Shown piece after piece: positions 44,327 to 52,532 of a stretch of DNA of 64,000 bases. The number at the start of each line of letters is the position of its first letter. Position 1 is the stretch's first letter. Position numbers and translations under genes: made by a program. This stretch comes from Eshraghiella crossota (lineage in GTDB: Bacteria; Bacillota; Clostridia; Lachnospirales; Lachnospiraceae): contig NZ_CP102270.1 in the NCBI RefSeq assembly GCF_025148445.1, positions 310,001 through 374,000 on the forward strand, read 5' to 3'. Below the pieces are notes generated by a model. That model did no database searches and was not told the origin of the DNA. It saw only the letters and a list, made by a program, of their open reading frames with translations.

Positions 44327-44428
44327 ATGACACAGGTTACTACTCTGCATAGGATTATGCGCGGGGCTGCTTATTTCTCCTGCCCACTATGGAGGCTGCG
44401 ACTTAAAATCAGCAGGATAGGCGCATAG
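44327..44428 (+). CDS. 33-residue peptide, copy C
   Basis: The ATG at 44327 follows ACAGGAGGTGAAATAAGCG, the same leader as copy A on the other strand. The product is 33 residues and contains AYFSCPLWRLRLKISR. The first 13 residues differ from copy A. GCGCATAG at the stop pairs with CTATGCGC at 44449-44456. It is followed 84 bases later by the exported peptidase-like gene, so it may act as a leader or a co-secreted peptide. Confidence 0.55.
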   Translation: MTQVTTLHRIMRGAAYFSCPLWRLRLKISRIGA

Positions 44429-44512
44429 TTTATACATGAAATATTGCTATGCGCATATTTAGGAAAGACAAAGCAGGATGTTTTCAGATAATTAAGTGAA
44501 AGGAGACTTATA

Positions 44513-45622
44513 ATGAAAAAGATATTAAGTGTTTTGCTTGCTTCTTTATTATTGCTTTCGACAAGTGCCACCGCTTTTGCTATGGAAACTGAGACTAATG
44601 CAGATAATTGGTTGGTCAGTGCGAATCAGCATCAAATCATTCATAACGCTAAGATTGCTGCAGAAACAGGTCAAAATGTTACTCTGACAACAAAGATTCT
44701 GTCGGATCTAAGTGATAATCATTTTGAACTTGTCGAAGTGGGTGATACAGGATATATGATTTTCGACCCACAATCAGGCAAGTATTTGGAAGAAGCATTA
44801 GATTCGCCTTCTCCATATTTGGGACTTTCAGAAAACTTATACTACTTTGGACCCCTTAACTATTATCAACTGTCGGGTGATAAATTTGTTCACACAGTAA
44901 TTCATAACGAATACGATATGTCTTTTGCTGAATGCCGTTCTTTACAATCTGCATTTGATACGGCATTACAAAACTCTCGTACACAGAAAGATACAGAAGT
45001 ATTAGCCCTTATGCAAACGAATCTAAATTCGAGGGCAAGTGTTAATAGACTGCAATCTCATTTTTCAGCACGTGCAACAAATAAGTATATTCCAAACTAC
45101 AAATATATCAAAAATGCAATTTATCCTGCAAACGAGAATAACACCTGTGGATATACAGCAGCGTGTTTGATTTTGAATTACTGGCATAAAGTTAAGGGAA
45201 ATGTCATTGACAGTTCATTCCTTGATTCTAATGGTAATTTAAAAACTACTGGAAACACTTTGCAAGACAAGTTACTCTCTTATGGAAAATCGAATTCCTC
45301 TTGGGGATTAACTATTCGAGATGTCTTAATCGACTATTGCAATGAGTATGGAGTTGCGGCAACTTCAACATACTATGTAACAAATTTCGATATTTTTGCA
45401 GAAGTTGGTCGAAACCGTCCAGTAATTGTATTCGGATATTTTCCTGATTCTCCTGGGCAAGTTCAAAGTCGTGGAAAAGTATTTCATGCAGTTACCGCTT
45501 ATGGAACATCAACAAGCGGGCTTGTTACTAAACTAATTGTCCATTACGGATGGTCTGGTTACAGTCACGTCACATTAGACGGTGGTTTAGTCGGTTCAAG
45601 TACACAGTTTGTATTAAATTAA
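44513..45622 (+). CDS. Exported papain-like/C39-like cysteine peptidase
   Basis: This 369-residue protein has a signal peptide (KKILSVLLASLLLLSTSATAFAM) and a ~170-residue N-terminal region. The C-terminal catalytic domain has Cys in NNTCGYTAACLILNYWHKV near residue 212 and His in GKVFHAVTAYG near 325, followed by an aromatic strand (VHYGWSGYSHVTL) with a likely Asn/Asp equivalent. This is the peptidase C39_2 or streptopain-like arrangement. It would act outside the cell on peptides or wall proteins. It is under the ECF promoter at 44264 and followed by a lipoprotein gene. Confidence 0.75.
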   Translation: MKKILSVLLASLLLLSTSATAFAMETETNADNWLVSANQHQIIHNAKIAAETGQNVTLTTKILSDLSDNHFELVEVGDTGYMIFDPQSGKYLEEALDSPSPYLGLSENLYYFGPLNYYQLSGDKFVHTVIHNEYDMSFAECRSLQSAFDTALQNSRTQKDTEVLALMQTNLNSRASVNRLQSHFSARATNKYIPNYKYIKNAIYPANENNTCGYTAACLILNYWHKVKGNVIDSSFLDSNGNLKTTGNTLQDKLLSYGKSNSSWGLTIRDVLIDYCNEYGVAATSTYYVTNFDIFAEVGRNRPVIVFGYFPDSPGQVQSRGKVFHAVTAYGTSTSGLVTKLIVHYGWSGYSHVTLDGGLVGSSTQFVLN

Positions 45623-45637
45623 AAAAGGAAGTTAAGT

Positions 45638-46063
45638 ATGAAGAAAGTCTTTACATTTTTTCTCGCAATGGCAATTATATTTGGAATTTCTGGTTGTGGA
45701 AAGAAAGAATATATTGTTTTTCCTTTTTCTGCATCAGATGTTGTGAAAATTGAAACGTACTATTCTAACTCAGAGGCAGACACCAAGGAAAAAACGCTAA
45801 CAGAAGAAGCGGATATTGACTACCTATATACGTTTTTTTCTGAGCTGCCTGTGAAAGATGCAAATTCAGATTCTACTAACGACGGTAGTACAATAAAATT
45901 CGTGTTTGATCTTTCAGATGGGACGAATTACGAACTTGTTTACATTGGTATTGCAACAAAAAAGGGATACCTACAATCTGAAACTTCTGATTTTTATTAT
46001 TTTACATCTTCTGACATCATTGGTGTTTGGGCAAACTTATCTAAGATGCGGCTTGACTTTTAA
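45638..46063 (+). CDS. Lipoprotein of unknown function
   Basis: This 141-residue protein has a lipoprotein signal peptide with lipobox GISGC (Cys about residue 20). The mature part KKEYIVFPFSASDVVKIETYYSNSEADTKEKTLTEEADIDYLYTFFSEL resembles small Firmicute DUF-type lipoproteins. It begins 15 bases after the peptidase gene, so both are likely one transcript and both act at the cell surface. Confidence 0.7.
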   Translation: MKKVFTFFLAMAIIFGISGCGKKEYIVFPFSASDVVKIETYYSNSEADTKEKTLTEEADIDYLYTFFSELPVKDANSDSTNDGSTIKFVFDLSDGTNYELVYIGIATKKGYLQSETSDFYYFTSSDIIGVWANLSKMRLDF

Positions 46064-46098
46064 CAATCCCTACGATTGGAAACAGCTTAGCACAAAAA

Positions 46099-46139
46099 AC
46101 GCGGGGCGCAGCAGTCATCATCGGCTGCCGCGCCCGCGT
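46099..46139. terminator. Strong bidirectional hairpin
   Basis: CGCGGGGCGC.AGCAG pairs with CTGC.GCGCCCGCG; six Ts follow on the minus strand and TCTTTT on the plus strand. It ends the lipoprotein operon and the convergent remnant at 46146. Its G+C content differs strongly from the surroundings. Confidence 0.75.
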
Positions 46140-46145
46140 CATCTT

Positions 46146-46394
46146 TTACTCTGCGTCTGAAAGCGTCATGGTGAACTGCGCTTCCTCAAATGCTGCGTCG
46201 GTTATGTTTTGCAGTTTATGGATCGTCTGCTCTGCCAGCGGACGCATAGCTGCGTCCATATCCGGCAGTGCGTCGGAAATCGCCGCAATCGTTCTGCGGC
46301 AGTCGTGCTTGTGGTAAATGCAGATGGTTGATTGAATACGTTCTTTTACTTCTGATGCGGAAACACCTTGTTGATGTGCAATCGCTTTAAACAC
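46146..46394 (-). pseudogene. Remnant resembling a Spo0A C-terminal-like domain
   Basis: The 82 residues from GTG 46394 (FKAIAHQQGVSASEVKERIQSTICIYHK...) resemble short proteins with a Spo0A C-terminal-like HTH. The frame extends upstream to a TAG at 46430 region without ATG or RBS, so the 5' end seems lost. Base composition is richer in G+C than in neighbouring genes, suggesting it came from elsewhere. Confidence 0.45.
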
Positions 46395-46528
46395 CTGTTT
46401 TGTATCACGTTTTTTGATACCAAATATCTAACCACAATCTTTTTGACTAAATTATTTCCATTTGGTAATACCCAAAAACGTGAACAGAAAAAGACGCTAA
46501 TGTATATACTATTCTAATTACTAACTAG

Positions 46529-46855
46529 GATGGGATTGATGATGCCCATATATATTATGTGAATAGGAAAGAGTATGTTGATTGGGCAGTTAAGGTGCTT
46601 ACAGTCGTTCGAAGCGTATGGAGCACGTTTTCAGGTGAAGGAGCGAGCGAATGGAGAGAATCGGTTCACAAAGAATTTATAAAAACAGGAATAACTCCTA
46701 AAGATTATTTGGATTTTGTATGTAGTATTTTGCACATAAGCAGAAAAGTAAAAATAATTCTTCTGGATGGGACAGTCCAAGAGGCAAAGATATTAGATTT
46801 TCTTGATATGAGTTATGATTTGACGGATGGGCGAATCGAGGAAAGTATTGAATGA
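46529..46855 (+). pseudogene. Remnant ORF without a convincing start
   Basis: The frame is open from 46529 and reads DGIDDAHIYYVNRKEYVDWAVKVLTVVRSVW...; the only start codon is GTG 46559 with no RBS, and sense-looking coding sequence lies before it. The C-terminal part (KVKIILLDGTVQEAKILDFLDMSYDLTDG) is protein-like. It is probably the 3' part of a larger gene. Family unknown. Confidence 0.4.
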
Positions 46856-46858
46856 TAT

Positions 46859-46942
46859 TTAAAAACGATAAAATCCTCTTGTGAAGAAAGTTGCATAAAA
46901 GCTAAGTATATTTTCAATAAAGTTGTGAAGTTTATTTTTCAT
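46859..46942 (-). CDS. 27-residue peptide, copy 1
   Basis: AAAGGAGAT sits eight bases before the ATG at 46942. The 27-residue product (NKLHNFIENILSFYATFF inside) aligns along its whole length with a second ORF at 47020-47103. The two DNA copies share a ~90-base direct repeat including the RBS and the segment just before it. Substitutions are mostly conservative (K/R, L/F, I/L), which supports translation. The peptide is amphipathic, aromatic and slightly basic; it could be a membrane-active or signalling peptide. Confidence 0.55.
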   Translation of the reverse strand: MKNKLHNFIENILSFYATFFTRGFYRF

Positions 46943-47019
46943 GGAAGTCTATCTCCTTTCGTTTTCCTATGGCTATTACCATAATGTTCTGCAAGATCTG
47001 TTTGTGGGACAACTGCATA

Positions 47020-47103
47020 TTACATAGGGTAAAATCTGTGTGTGAAAAAGTTTGCATAAAAGCTAAGTAAGTTTTCAATAAAGTTGTGGAATTTGTTTCT
47101 CAT
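47020..47103 (-). CDS. 27-residue peptide, copy 2
   Basis: The ATG at 47103 follows AAAGGAGATGAACTTCC. The 27-residue product (NKFHNFIENLLSFYANFF inside) is the paralogue of copy 1. A TATAAT box lies on the minus strand at about 47138-47133, some 30 bases upstream, and the araC terminator lies above that, so the pair has its own promoter. No match to a known toxin or pheromone family is evident. Confidence 0.55.
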   Translation of the reverse strand: MRNKFHNFIENLLSFYANFFTHRFYPM

Positions 47104-47194
47104 GGAAGTTCATCTCCTTTCTGTTTACGCTGTCATTATAAAACACGAAGGGGTATATTACTTGCCAAAATAAAAAAATAAATAGACAAAAATT

Positions 47195-47234
47195 GCAACG
47201 GGCAGAGAGTGTGTAAATATTCTCTGTCCGTTGC
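47195..47234 (-). terminator. Terminator of the disrupted araC gene
   Basis: GCAACGG.CAGAGA and TCTCTG.CCGTTGC form a 14-bp stem with one G-U pair, followed on the minus strand by a T-rich tract. It lies six bases after the araC stop. Confidence 0.8.
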
Positions 47235-47860
47235 AGTTTCTTATATATTTTTGCGGTATTCTGAGGGAGATATGCCTTTTATTTTTTTGAACATGCGGCT
47301 GAAATATAAAGCATTATCATAGCCAACAATTTGTGCAATTTCGTTTATGTTATATTCTGTATTCAAGAGCAGGGCTTCTGCATTGCAAATGCGTTTTTGC
47401 AAAATAAATTGCATTGGTGTAGAGCCAACATAAAGTTTGAAATTGCGTATAAACCAGCTTGTGCTTACATGATTTTTTTCAGCGTATTCTTCAATGCTGA
47501 TTGATTCACTGTAATGTTCATTGAAATAGGCAATAGCCATGTCAATAGTTTCTGCAGTACGGGAATTATCTATTCTTATGCTGTTATTAAAGTATCGTTG
47601 CAGTTTTATAAAAATCTGTCTTAAATACATTTCAAGCATTTCCTGATAACTATCCTTACACATCTGTAATTCATTTATCATTGCACGAAAAAGATTCTGA
47701 TAGGAGGGACCAGATCCACAGTAAAATACCTTTTTGTCATCGGTCAATCCATAAGAGCGTAATATATTTGTTACATCGCTGCCTGTAAAATGAACCCAGT
47801 AGACTTCAGTCTGATCGTAAACGTCAAATCCTACGCCTACCCTTAAATTTAACGCCGCTT

Positions 47861-49489
47861 TTATGAGCGGCGTGGTTTCCGGCATTCCTCGGGAAGCTCC
47901 TCTGCCCAGGGCATCAGCTGATCTAGTTTTGCCGGATCTATATTTCCTTTTTCGTCACAATACTTAGGCAGCTCCGTGAGGATATGCCTGAAGTAGTAGT
48001 ACGGGCGCAGATTGTTCAGCTTTGCTGTTTCTGAAATACTGTAAACAAGAGCGCTGGCTCCGGCACCTTTTGCTGTGTTATGGAACATCCAGTTCTTCTT
48101 GCCGATACAGAAAGTCCGGATAGCCCGTTCGGAAGCGGAGTTATCGATTGGGATATCCCCATCGGTCAGAAATACCTTTAAATAGTTTTCCTGATGGATG
48201 ACGAAATTTAGTCCCTGTCCGGTCCTGGATTTCGGAGGCACCGTACATTCTGCAGCCTGTTGTTTTGCCCACGCAAAGAAATCCTCAACCAGCGGCTTTA
48301 TCCTTGTCTGCCGCTGTGTAAGGCGATCCGTTGCCGGAAGTTCTTTCAGTTCGGTATCGATCCGGTAGAATTCTGCAATCTTTTGTAATGCCTGGTATGC
48401 CACGGAAGTTTTTACTGACAGGGGATTCTTTTTATCCGCTGCCTTTACGGCATCTGCAAAGGCTCTTCTTGCATGTGCCCAACAGTTTGCGTTTGTCACT
48501 CCCGGCAGTTTTTTGTCCAGCAGATGATACTGCTCCAGACTGTCCGTGACCAGAACTCCTTTGTAGTTCCGGTAAAACTCCAGCGGCTTTTCGTAATCCC
48601 TGCCTTTCTGGTATTCGTAGATCACCACAGGACGTTCCTTATAGAACTCCCCGGAACGGTGTACCCACATGTAGCATTTACTGTTCGGACGGTCACTGTC
48701 ACCGATCACCTGTGTCGGTGTTTCGTCCGACTGTGTCACCGGTAGGGACAGCAGTTCCTGCTTCATACGATCCACAAACGGTGCAAAATATTTCTCAGCA
48801 CACCGGATGATCCAGTTCGACATGGTCTGTCTGGAGATATTTACACCATTCCGCTGAAACTCCTGCTCGACCCTGTGCAGTGCAGAGGAGTTCACATATT
48901 TTACATTCAGAATGGATGCAAGCAGGGAAGGAGTAACGATGCTTCCACGCAGAAGATCCTTGGGGCGTTTTCCACGTAAGAATTCGTCCTGATGATCTCC
49001 GCCGGTTCCCACGTAGACTTCCACGGTATGGACTTCCACCGTCCAGGATTCCGGCTCATGGCGCAGTCTTTTGTAGGTTTCATCCTTCATTCTGCACCAG
49101 TTGCCTGCACCATAAAACGTATCCAGTTCTTCTGTGGATACCTGATAAGGAGGAAGGATCTCTTCCGGGAAATCTTTCAGATCCGTTTCCCGCTGCCCTT
49201 TTTTCTTATGGTTACGTCGGGATGGAAGTACTTCCTCCGCAGCAGGCTCCGGGACAGACAGATTGCAGCAGTTTTCTGCCTCATCAAAGAAGGACAGCTG
49301 ACCATCTATGGAATCCAGTGTTTCTGTATGTTTTCCGAAACGATAGCTGTTCGCTATGCGTACCTGTTCGATCAGCCGCTCGATGTTCTCATTCAGGGTA
49401 TCCAGTTGTCCCTGCATCATAAGAACGATGGTGATCAGTTCTTCCCTGCTGCAGTTATTCAGTTCTTCCAATGTATGTCTGTCTGCCAT
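47861..49489 (-). CDS. tnpC: IS66 transposase TnpC
   Basis: This 542-residue protein has an N-terminal leucine-zipper-like helix (LITIVLMMQGQLDTLNENIERL), a zinc-finger region, and the DDE domain with VTQSDETPTQVI, GVLVTDSLEQYHLL, CWAHARRAFADAV and the late FLTDGDIPIDNSASERAIR motif. It catalyses transposition. Length is normal for the family and the frame is intact, so the element may still be active. Confidence 0.95.
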   Translation of the reverse strand: MADRHTLEELNNCSREELITIVLMMQGQLDTLNENIERLIEQVRIANSYRFGKHTETLDSIDGQLSFFDEAENCCNLSVPEPAAEEVLPSRRNHKKKGQRETDLKDFPEEILPPYQVSTEELDTFYGAGNWCRMKDETYKRLRHEPESWTVEVHTVEVYVGTGGDHQDEFLRGKRPKDLLRGSIVTPSLLASILNVKYVNSSALHRVEQEFQRNGVNISRQTMSNWIIRCAEKYFAPFVDRMKQELLSLPVTQSDETPTQVIGDSDRPNSKCYMWVHRSGEFYKERPVVIYEYQKGRDYEKPLEFYRNYKGVLVTDSLEQYHLLDKKLPGVTNANCWAHARRAFADAVKAADKKNPLSVKTSVAYQALQKIAEFYRIDTELKELPATDRLTQRQTRIKPLVEDFFAWAKQQAAECTVPPKSRTGQGLNFVIHQENYLKVFLTDGDIPIDNSASERAIRTFCIGKKNWMFHNTAKGAGASALVYSISETAKLNNLRPYYYFRHILTELPKYCDEKGNIDPAKLDQLMPWAEELPEECRKPRRS

Positions 49490-49760
49490 TGTCCTGCTCC
49501 TTAAACTGTTTTCATTATACCAGAAAACACAAAGGATTGCGAACCGGCAACCCCGCAGGTTTCGTCATTCTGCCTATGCCTGTAAGGCGGTGTGATGGTC
49601 ATAGAGCCAGGGAAATATAAAGTTTTCAAGGCGCTGAAATTTTATCCGGATCCTCCTGTGGATACGTCACAGACCAGGAAACAGCGTTCAGAGAGGCTGT
49701 AACACCGGGAATGGATCTGACCGGATAACAGGCATAAAAAATCTATGTTTTGCACAAAGA

Positions 49761-50117
49761 TCAGGTGGGCTTTTGCGGTGTTACTTCCCTGACTTTGGGG
49801 TTCAGGGGATTCAGCCCCATCATAAGATAACGGAACTGTTCCTCTGTAAGGTCTGCGGCCTCTTCGCTGGTTCTAGGCCAGGACAGGGAACCTGCCTCCA
49901 GCCGTTTGTAGAGCTGAAGAAAACCGTCTCCCATCCATAGAAGTCCCTTGATGCGGTCGGACCGTCTGCCACAGAATAGGAATAAAGTTCCCTTTTCAAA
50001 AGGATTCTGATGGTATCTGCCTCCGATGATCATGGACAGCCCATCGATCCCTTTGCGCAGATCCACATATCCGCAGGCAATCACGACTCTGCGGATACCG
50101 GCAGCATCTTCAAGCAT
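49761..50117 (-). CDS. tnpB: IS66 accessory protein TnpB
   Basis: This 118-residue protein carries the IS66 Orf2 signature: VVIACGYVDLRKGIDGLSMII near the start, LFLFCGRRSDRIKGLLWMGDGFLQLYKRLE in the middle and RYLMMGLNP near the end. It is required with TnpA for IS66 transposition. It overlaps tnpA by eight bases. This is not the TnpB nuclease of IS605-type elements. Confidence 0.93.
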   Translation of the reverse strand: MLEDAAGIRRVVIACGYVDLRKGIDGLSMIIGGRYHQNPFEKGTLFLFCGRRSDRIKGLLWMGDGFLQLYKRLEAGSLSWPRTSEEAADLTEEQFRYLMMGLNPLNPKVREVTPQKPT

Positions 50118-50490
50118 GAAGCACCTCCTGCAGCAGCCTGCAAAGCAGGGACTCTGAAATATCGTTTGATAATTCCAGCGTCAGGCGGCCTGATCTGATC
50201 ACTGCAACCGGAGTCATTGCTGCCGGGACGGCTGGCACCGGTGTTGTGTCCAGAGCAGTTTTTACCGGGATTTCTACAAAAGAGAGGGCAGACGGGTTGG
50301 TGTCTTCCTGGAGTCCCTCCTGTTCACAGACTTCCCGGCGGATCTTTCGGAGCCAGTAATAATAAGATTTTTCAGAAATATCGTTTTCAACAAGCCACTG
50401 CTTTGCCGTAGTGCCTGCCGGTCTGTCCTGGCACTGTCGAATGATGTTTATCCAGTTCGACCTGCGGACATTGTGAGTTAATTGATCCAT
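50110..50490 (-). CDS. tnpA: IS66 accessory protein TnpA
   Basis: This 126-residue protein begins with a helix-turn-helix region (WINIIRQCQDRPAGTTAKQWLVENDISEKSYYYWLRKIR), a Pro/Ala linker and a C-terminal VIRSGRLTLELSNDISESLLCRLLQEVL, typical of IS66 OrfA. First gene of the element on the minus strand, overlapping tnpB. Confidence 0.9.
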   Translation of the reverse strand: MDQLTHNVRRSNWINIIRQCQDRPAGTTAKQWLVENDISEKSYYYWLRKIRREVCEQEGLQEDTNPSALSFVEIPVKTALDTTPVPAVPAAMTPVAVIRSGRLTLELSNDISESLLCRLLQEVLHA

Positions 50491-50910
50491 GCGCTTTAGC
50501 CTCCTCTAAAAAACTAATAGTTTTTTCGTGTTATTTAGAGTGTGGCATAAAAAAACTAATTAGCCAAGGCGCAGGATTTGACGTTTACGTCTGATCATCG
50601 GCATAATATTCATATTTTTGAGGCTCCTTTGGACGATATAAAACCATATGTCCGGCATGAACAATAGTTTCTTCTTCACTATTACGACCAAAATGAAAAT
50701 GGGCTTTTCCGGCAGCAATATAAATTAACTGAAAATCAAGTCTGCCACGAGGTCTCCAGGTAGGCAGTTTAGGACGTGTGTATAGCTTATATGTTCCACA
50801 CATAGTTACAACAAGCGGCTTGGATTTATCTTTTCTATCAATCGTTGAGTGATTGAGATATGCATTATTTGTGTACATGTGTGCCTCCTTGTATTGAAAT
50901 ATAAAAAAGT

Positions 50911-51051
50911 GTATGTCAAAAATGGCTAAAAATCTGTCCAATATAATCCTTATGTTCATTAATTTTATCATTTTGTGCATATTTTGTCCAATTTATGATA
51001 TGTCATTTTTGGCTTATTTTTTATATACTGACCATAATAAAGTTGTGGGAC
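50911..51051. promoter_or_regulatory. Divergent regulatory region of araC and the sugar transporter
   Basis: The intergenic DNA has paired motifs: TATGTCAAAAATGGCT (50912) and TATGTCATTTTTGGCT (51000), CTGTCCAATATAAT (50935) and TTGTCCAATTTATGA (50985). TTGTGGGACAA (51041) recurs near 47000. Repeats of this type are expected for AraC-family operators. The broken regulator is the obvious cognate, which is inference. Confidence 0.45.
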
Positions 51052-51095
51052 AAAACGAGGCAAAAGAATAGGTATTTGTGGAAGGAGAAATTCTC

Positions 51096-52466
51096 ATGGA
51101 AGAAAAAACATACCTGAAATGGTATAACAAAGTAGGTTACGGAACGGGAGATATTGCAGGAAATGTAGTATATGCTTTTCTATCATCATTTGTCATGATT
51201 TACCTGACAAATACAGTTGGGTTAAATTCGGGCATAGTAGGTACATTGATAGCGGTATCAAAATTATTTGATGGAGTTACGGATATATTTTTCGGTACAA
51301 TGATTGACCGTACAAAGAGTAAGATGGGAAAAGCAAGACCGTGGATGTTTTACGGATTCTTTGGCTGTGCTGTCACACTGTTTGGTGTATTTGCCATTCC
51401 GACCAGTCTTGGAAAAACAGCGCAGTATGCATGGTTTTTTATAGCATATACATTACTTAATGCTGTATTTTATACTGCTAATAATATTGCGTATGCAGCG
51501 TTGACATCACTGGTAACAAAAAACAGTAAAGAGCGTGTTCAGATGGGGTCTTTCCGTTTCATGTTCTCATTTGGTACAAATCTGGTCATCCAGTCTGTTA
51601 CTGTTGGTGCAGTAGAAATGTTTGGTGGCGGTGCAGCCGCATGGAGAACTATCGCATTTATTTACTGTATTATAGGTATTATTACCAATACACTTGCTGT
51701 ATTTTCGGTAAAAGAGCTGTCAGATGAAGAATTAAAAGATGACAGTGTGGCAGGAGAGGAAGATGACAAACTTTCTTTTAAGCAGACAATAAAACTTCTC
51801 TTTAGTAATAAATATTTTTCAATGATTTGTGTGATCTATATTCTTCAGCAGCTTCGTGCTTCTATGGTGAATGTAGGAATCTTTTTTATGACATATGTAT
51901 TGCTGAATAAGAATTTGTTCGGTGTATTTTCATGGGCGAATAATATTCCTTTGATCATTGCACTTGCCGTTACACCTGCACTGGTTTCAAAAATGAAAGG
52001 AATGTATAAGTTAAACAAGTATAGTTATATGCTTGCTACAGTATGCCGTTTGATGGTTGCAGTGGCAGGTTATCTGGGAAGTGTTCCGCTGATGCTGTTA
52101 TTTACAGTTCTTACATCCCTCGGAGAAGGACCGTGGCAGGGAGACATGAGTGCAGTAATTGCACAGTGTTCAGAACATACTTATTTAAAGAGTGGAAAGC
52201 GGATTGACGGTTCCATGTTCTCCTGTACTTCATTAGGTGTAAAGCTCGGTGGAGGTATTGGTGTTGCACTTTCAGGCTGGCTGCTTGACATAAGTGGATA
52301 TATTAACCTTGATAATGCGGTTCAGCCGGATAGCTGTATCAATATGATGTATTTTATGTATCTGTGGCTTCCGTTTATATTTGACATTATTATTACAGTC
52401 ATTCTTTCATTCCTTAATGTAGAGAGTGCAAATATGAAATTAAAAGAAAATATGCAGAATCAGTAA
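51096..52466 (+). CDS. GPH family sugar:cation symporter
   Basis: ATG 51096 follows GGAAGGAGAAATTCTC; the product is 456 residues with about twelve membrane helices. The start KWYNKVGYGTGDIAGNVVY and the DGVTDIFFGTMIDRTKSKMGKARPW motif are diagnostic of the glycoside-pentoside-hexuronide (LacS/MelB/XynP) family. With lacLM downstream it probably imports lactose or another beta-galactoside. There is no C-terminal EIIA domain, unlike LacS. A stem without T-run follows before lacL. Confidence 0.88.
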   Translation: MEEKTYLKWYNKVGYGTGDIAGNVVYAFLSSFVMIYLTNTVGLNSGIVGTLIAVSKLFDGVTDIFFGTMIDRTKSKMGKARPWMFYGFFGCAVTLFGVFAIPTSLGKTAQYAWFFIAYTLLNAVFYTANNIAYAALTSLVTKNSKERVQMGSFRFMFSFGTNLVIQSVTVGAVEMFGGGAAAWRTIAFIYCIIGIITNTLAVFSVKELSDEELKDDSVAGEEDDKLSFKQTIKLLFSNKYFSMICVIYILQQLRASMVNVGIFFMTYVLLNKNLFGVFSWANNIPLIIALAVTPALVSKMKGMYKLNKYSYMLATVCRLMVAVAGYLGSVPLMLLFTVLTSLGEGPWQGDMSAVIAQCSEHTYLKSGKRIDGSMFSCTSLGVKLGGGIGVALSGWLLDISGYINLDNAVQPDSCINMMYFMYLWLPFIFDIIITVILSFLNVESANMKLKENMQNQ

Positions 52467-52471
52467 TGAAA

Positions 52472-52502
52472 ATAGCCCCTGGAGTTTGACTTTAGGGGCT
52501 AT
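52472..52502 (+). terminator. Stem between transporter and lacL
   Basis: AGCCCCT (52474-52480) and AGGGGCT (52494-52500) form a 7-bp stem followed by a TATATAG sequence instead of a T-run. It is more likely a partial attenuator or an mRNA-stability stem within the operon than a full terminator. Confidence 0.5.
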
Positions 52503-52532
52503 ATAGAAAATAAGAAAAAAAGGAGAATTATT

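Larger units (their letters stand above)
47817..50588 (-). mobile_element. Complete IS66 family element (2772 bp)
   Basis: The ends are inverted repeats starting GTAAACGTCAAATCCT (47817-47832, complement at the right end to 50588). An 8-base target duplication GTCTGATC lies at 47809-47816 and 50589-50596. It carries the canonical three genes tnpA, tnpB, tnpC. IS66 elements begin GTAA and make 8-bp duplications, so both features fit. A 270-base gene-free stretch lies between tnpC and tnpB and has a TATAAT box for tnpC. Confidence 0.95.
47241..50878 (-). pseudogene. AraC family regulator interrupted by IS66
   Basis: The gene starts at 50878 (AAGGAGG upstream) and reads an AraC-type cupin domain (RPRGRLDFQLIYIAAGKAHFHF...) to YYADDQT, where the IS66 element begins. 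The rest (from DQTEVYWVHFTGSDV) resumes at 47816 and ends with the two-HTH AraC domain (ISIEEYAEKNHVSTSWFIRNFK, EIAQIVGYDNALYFSRMFKKIKGISPSEYRK). Removing the element and one 8-base repeat gives an intact 285-residue protein. It is divergent from the sugar transporter gene and was probably its regulator. Confidence 0.9.

Noticed and set aside
46859-47125. Direct repeat as IS or att remnants
   Set aside because: The repeats coincide with two small ORFs including their RBS, and substitution types suggest coding, so a gene duplication explains them better.
48992-49504. 170-codon plus-strand ORF opposite IS66 tnpC
   Set aside because: Shadow of the transposase gene; no RBS, no known counterpart in IS66.
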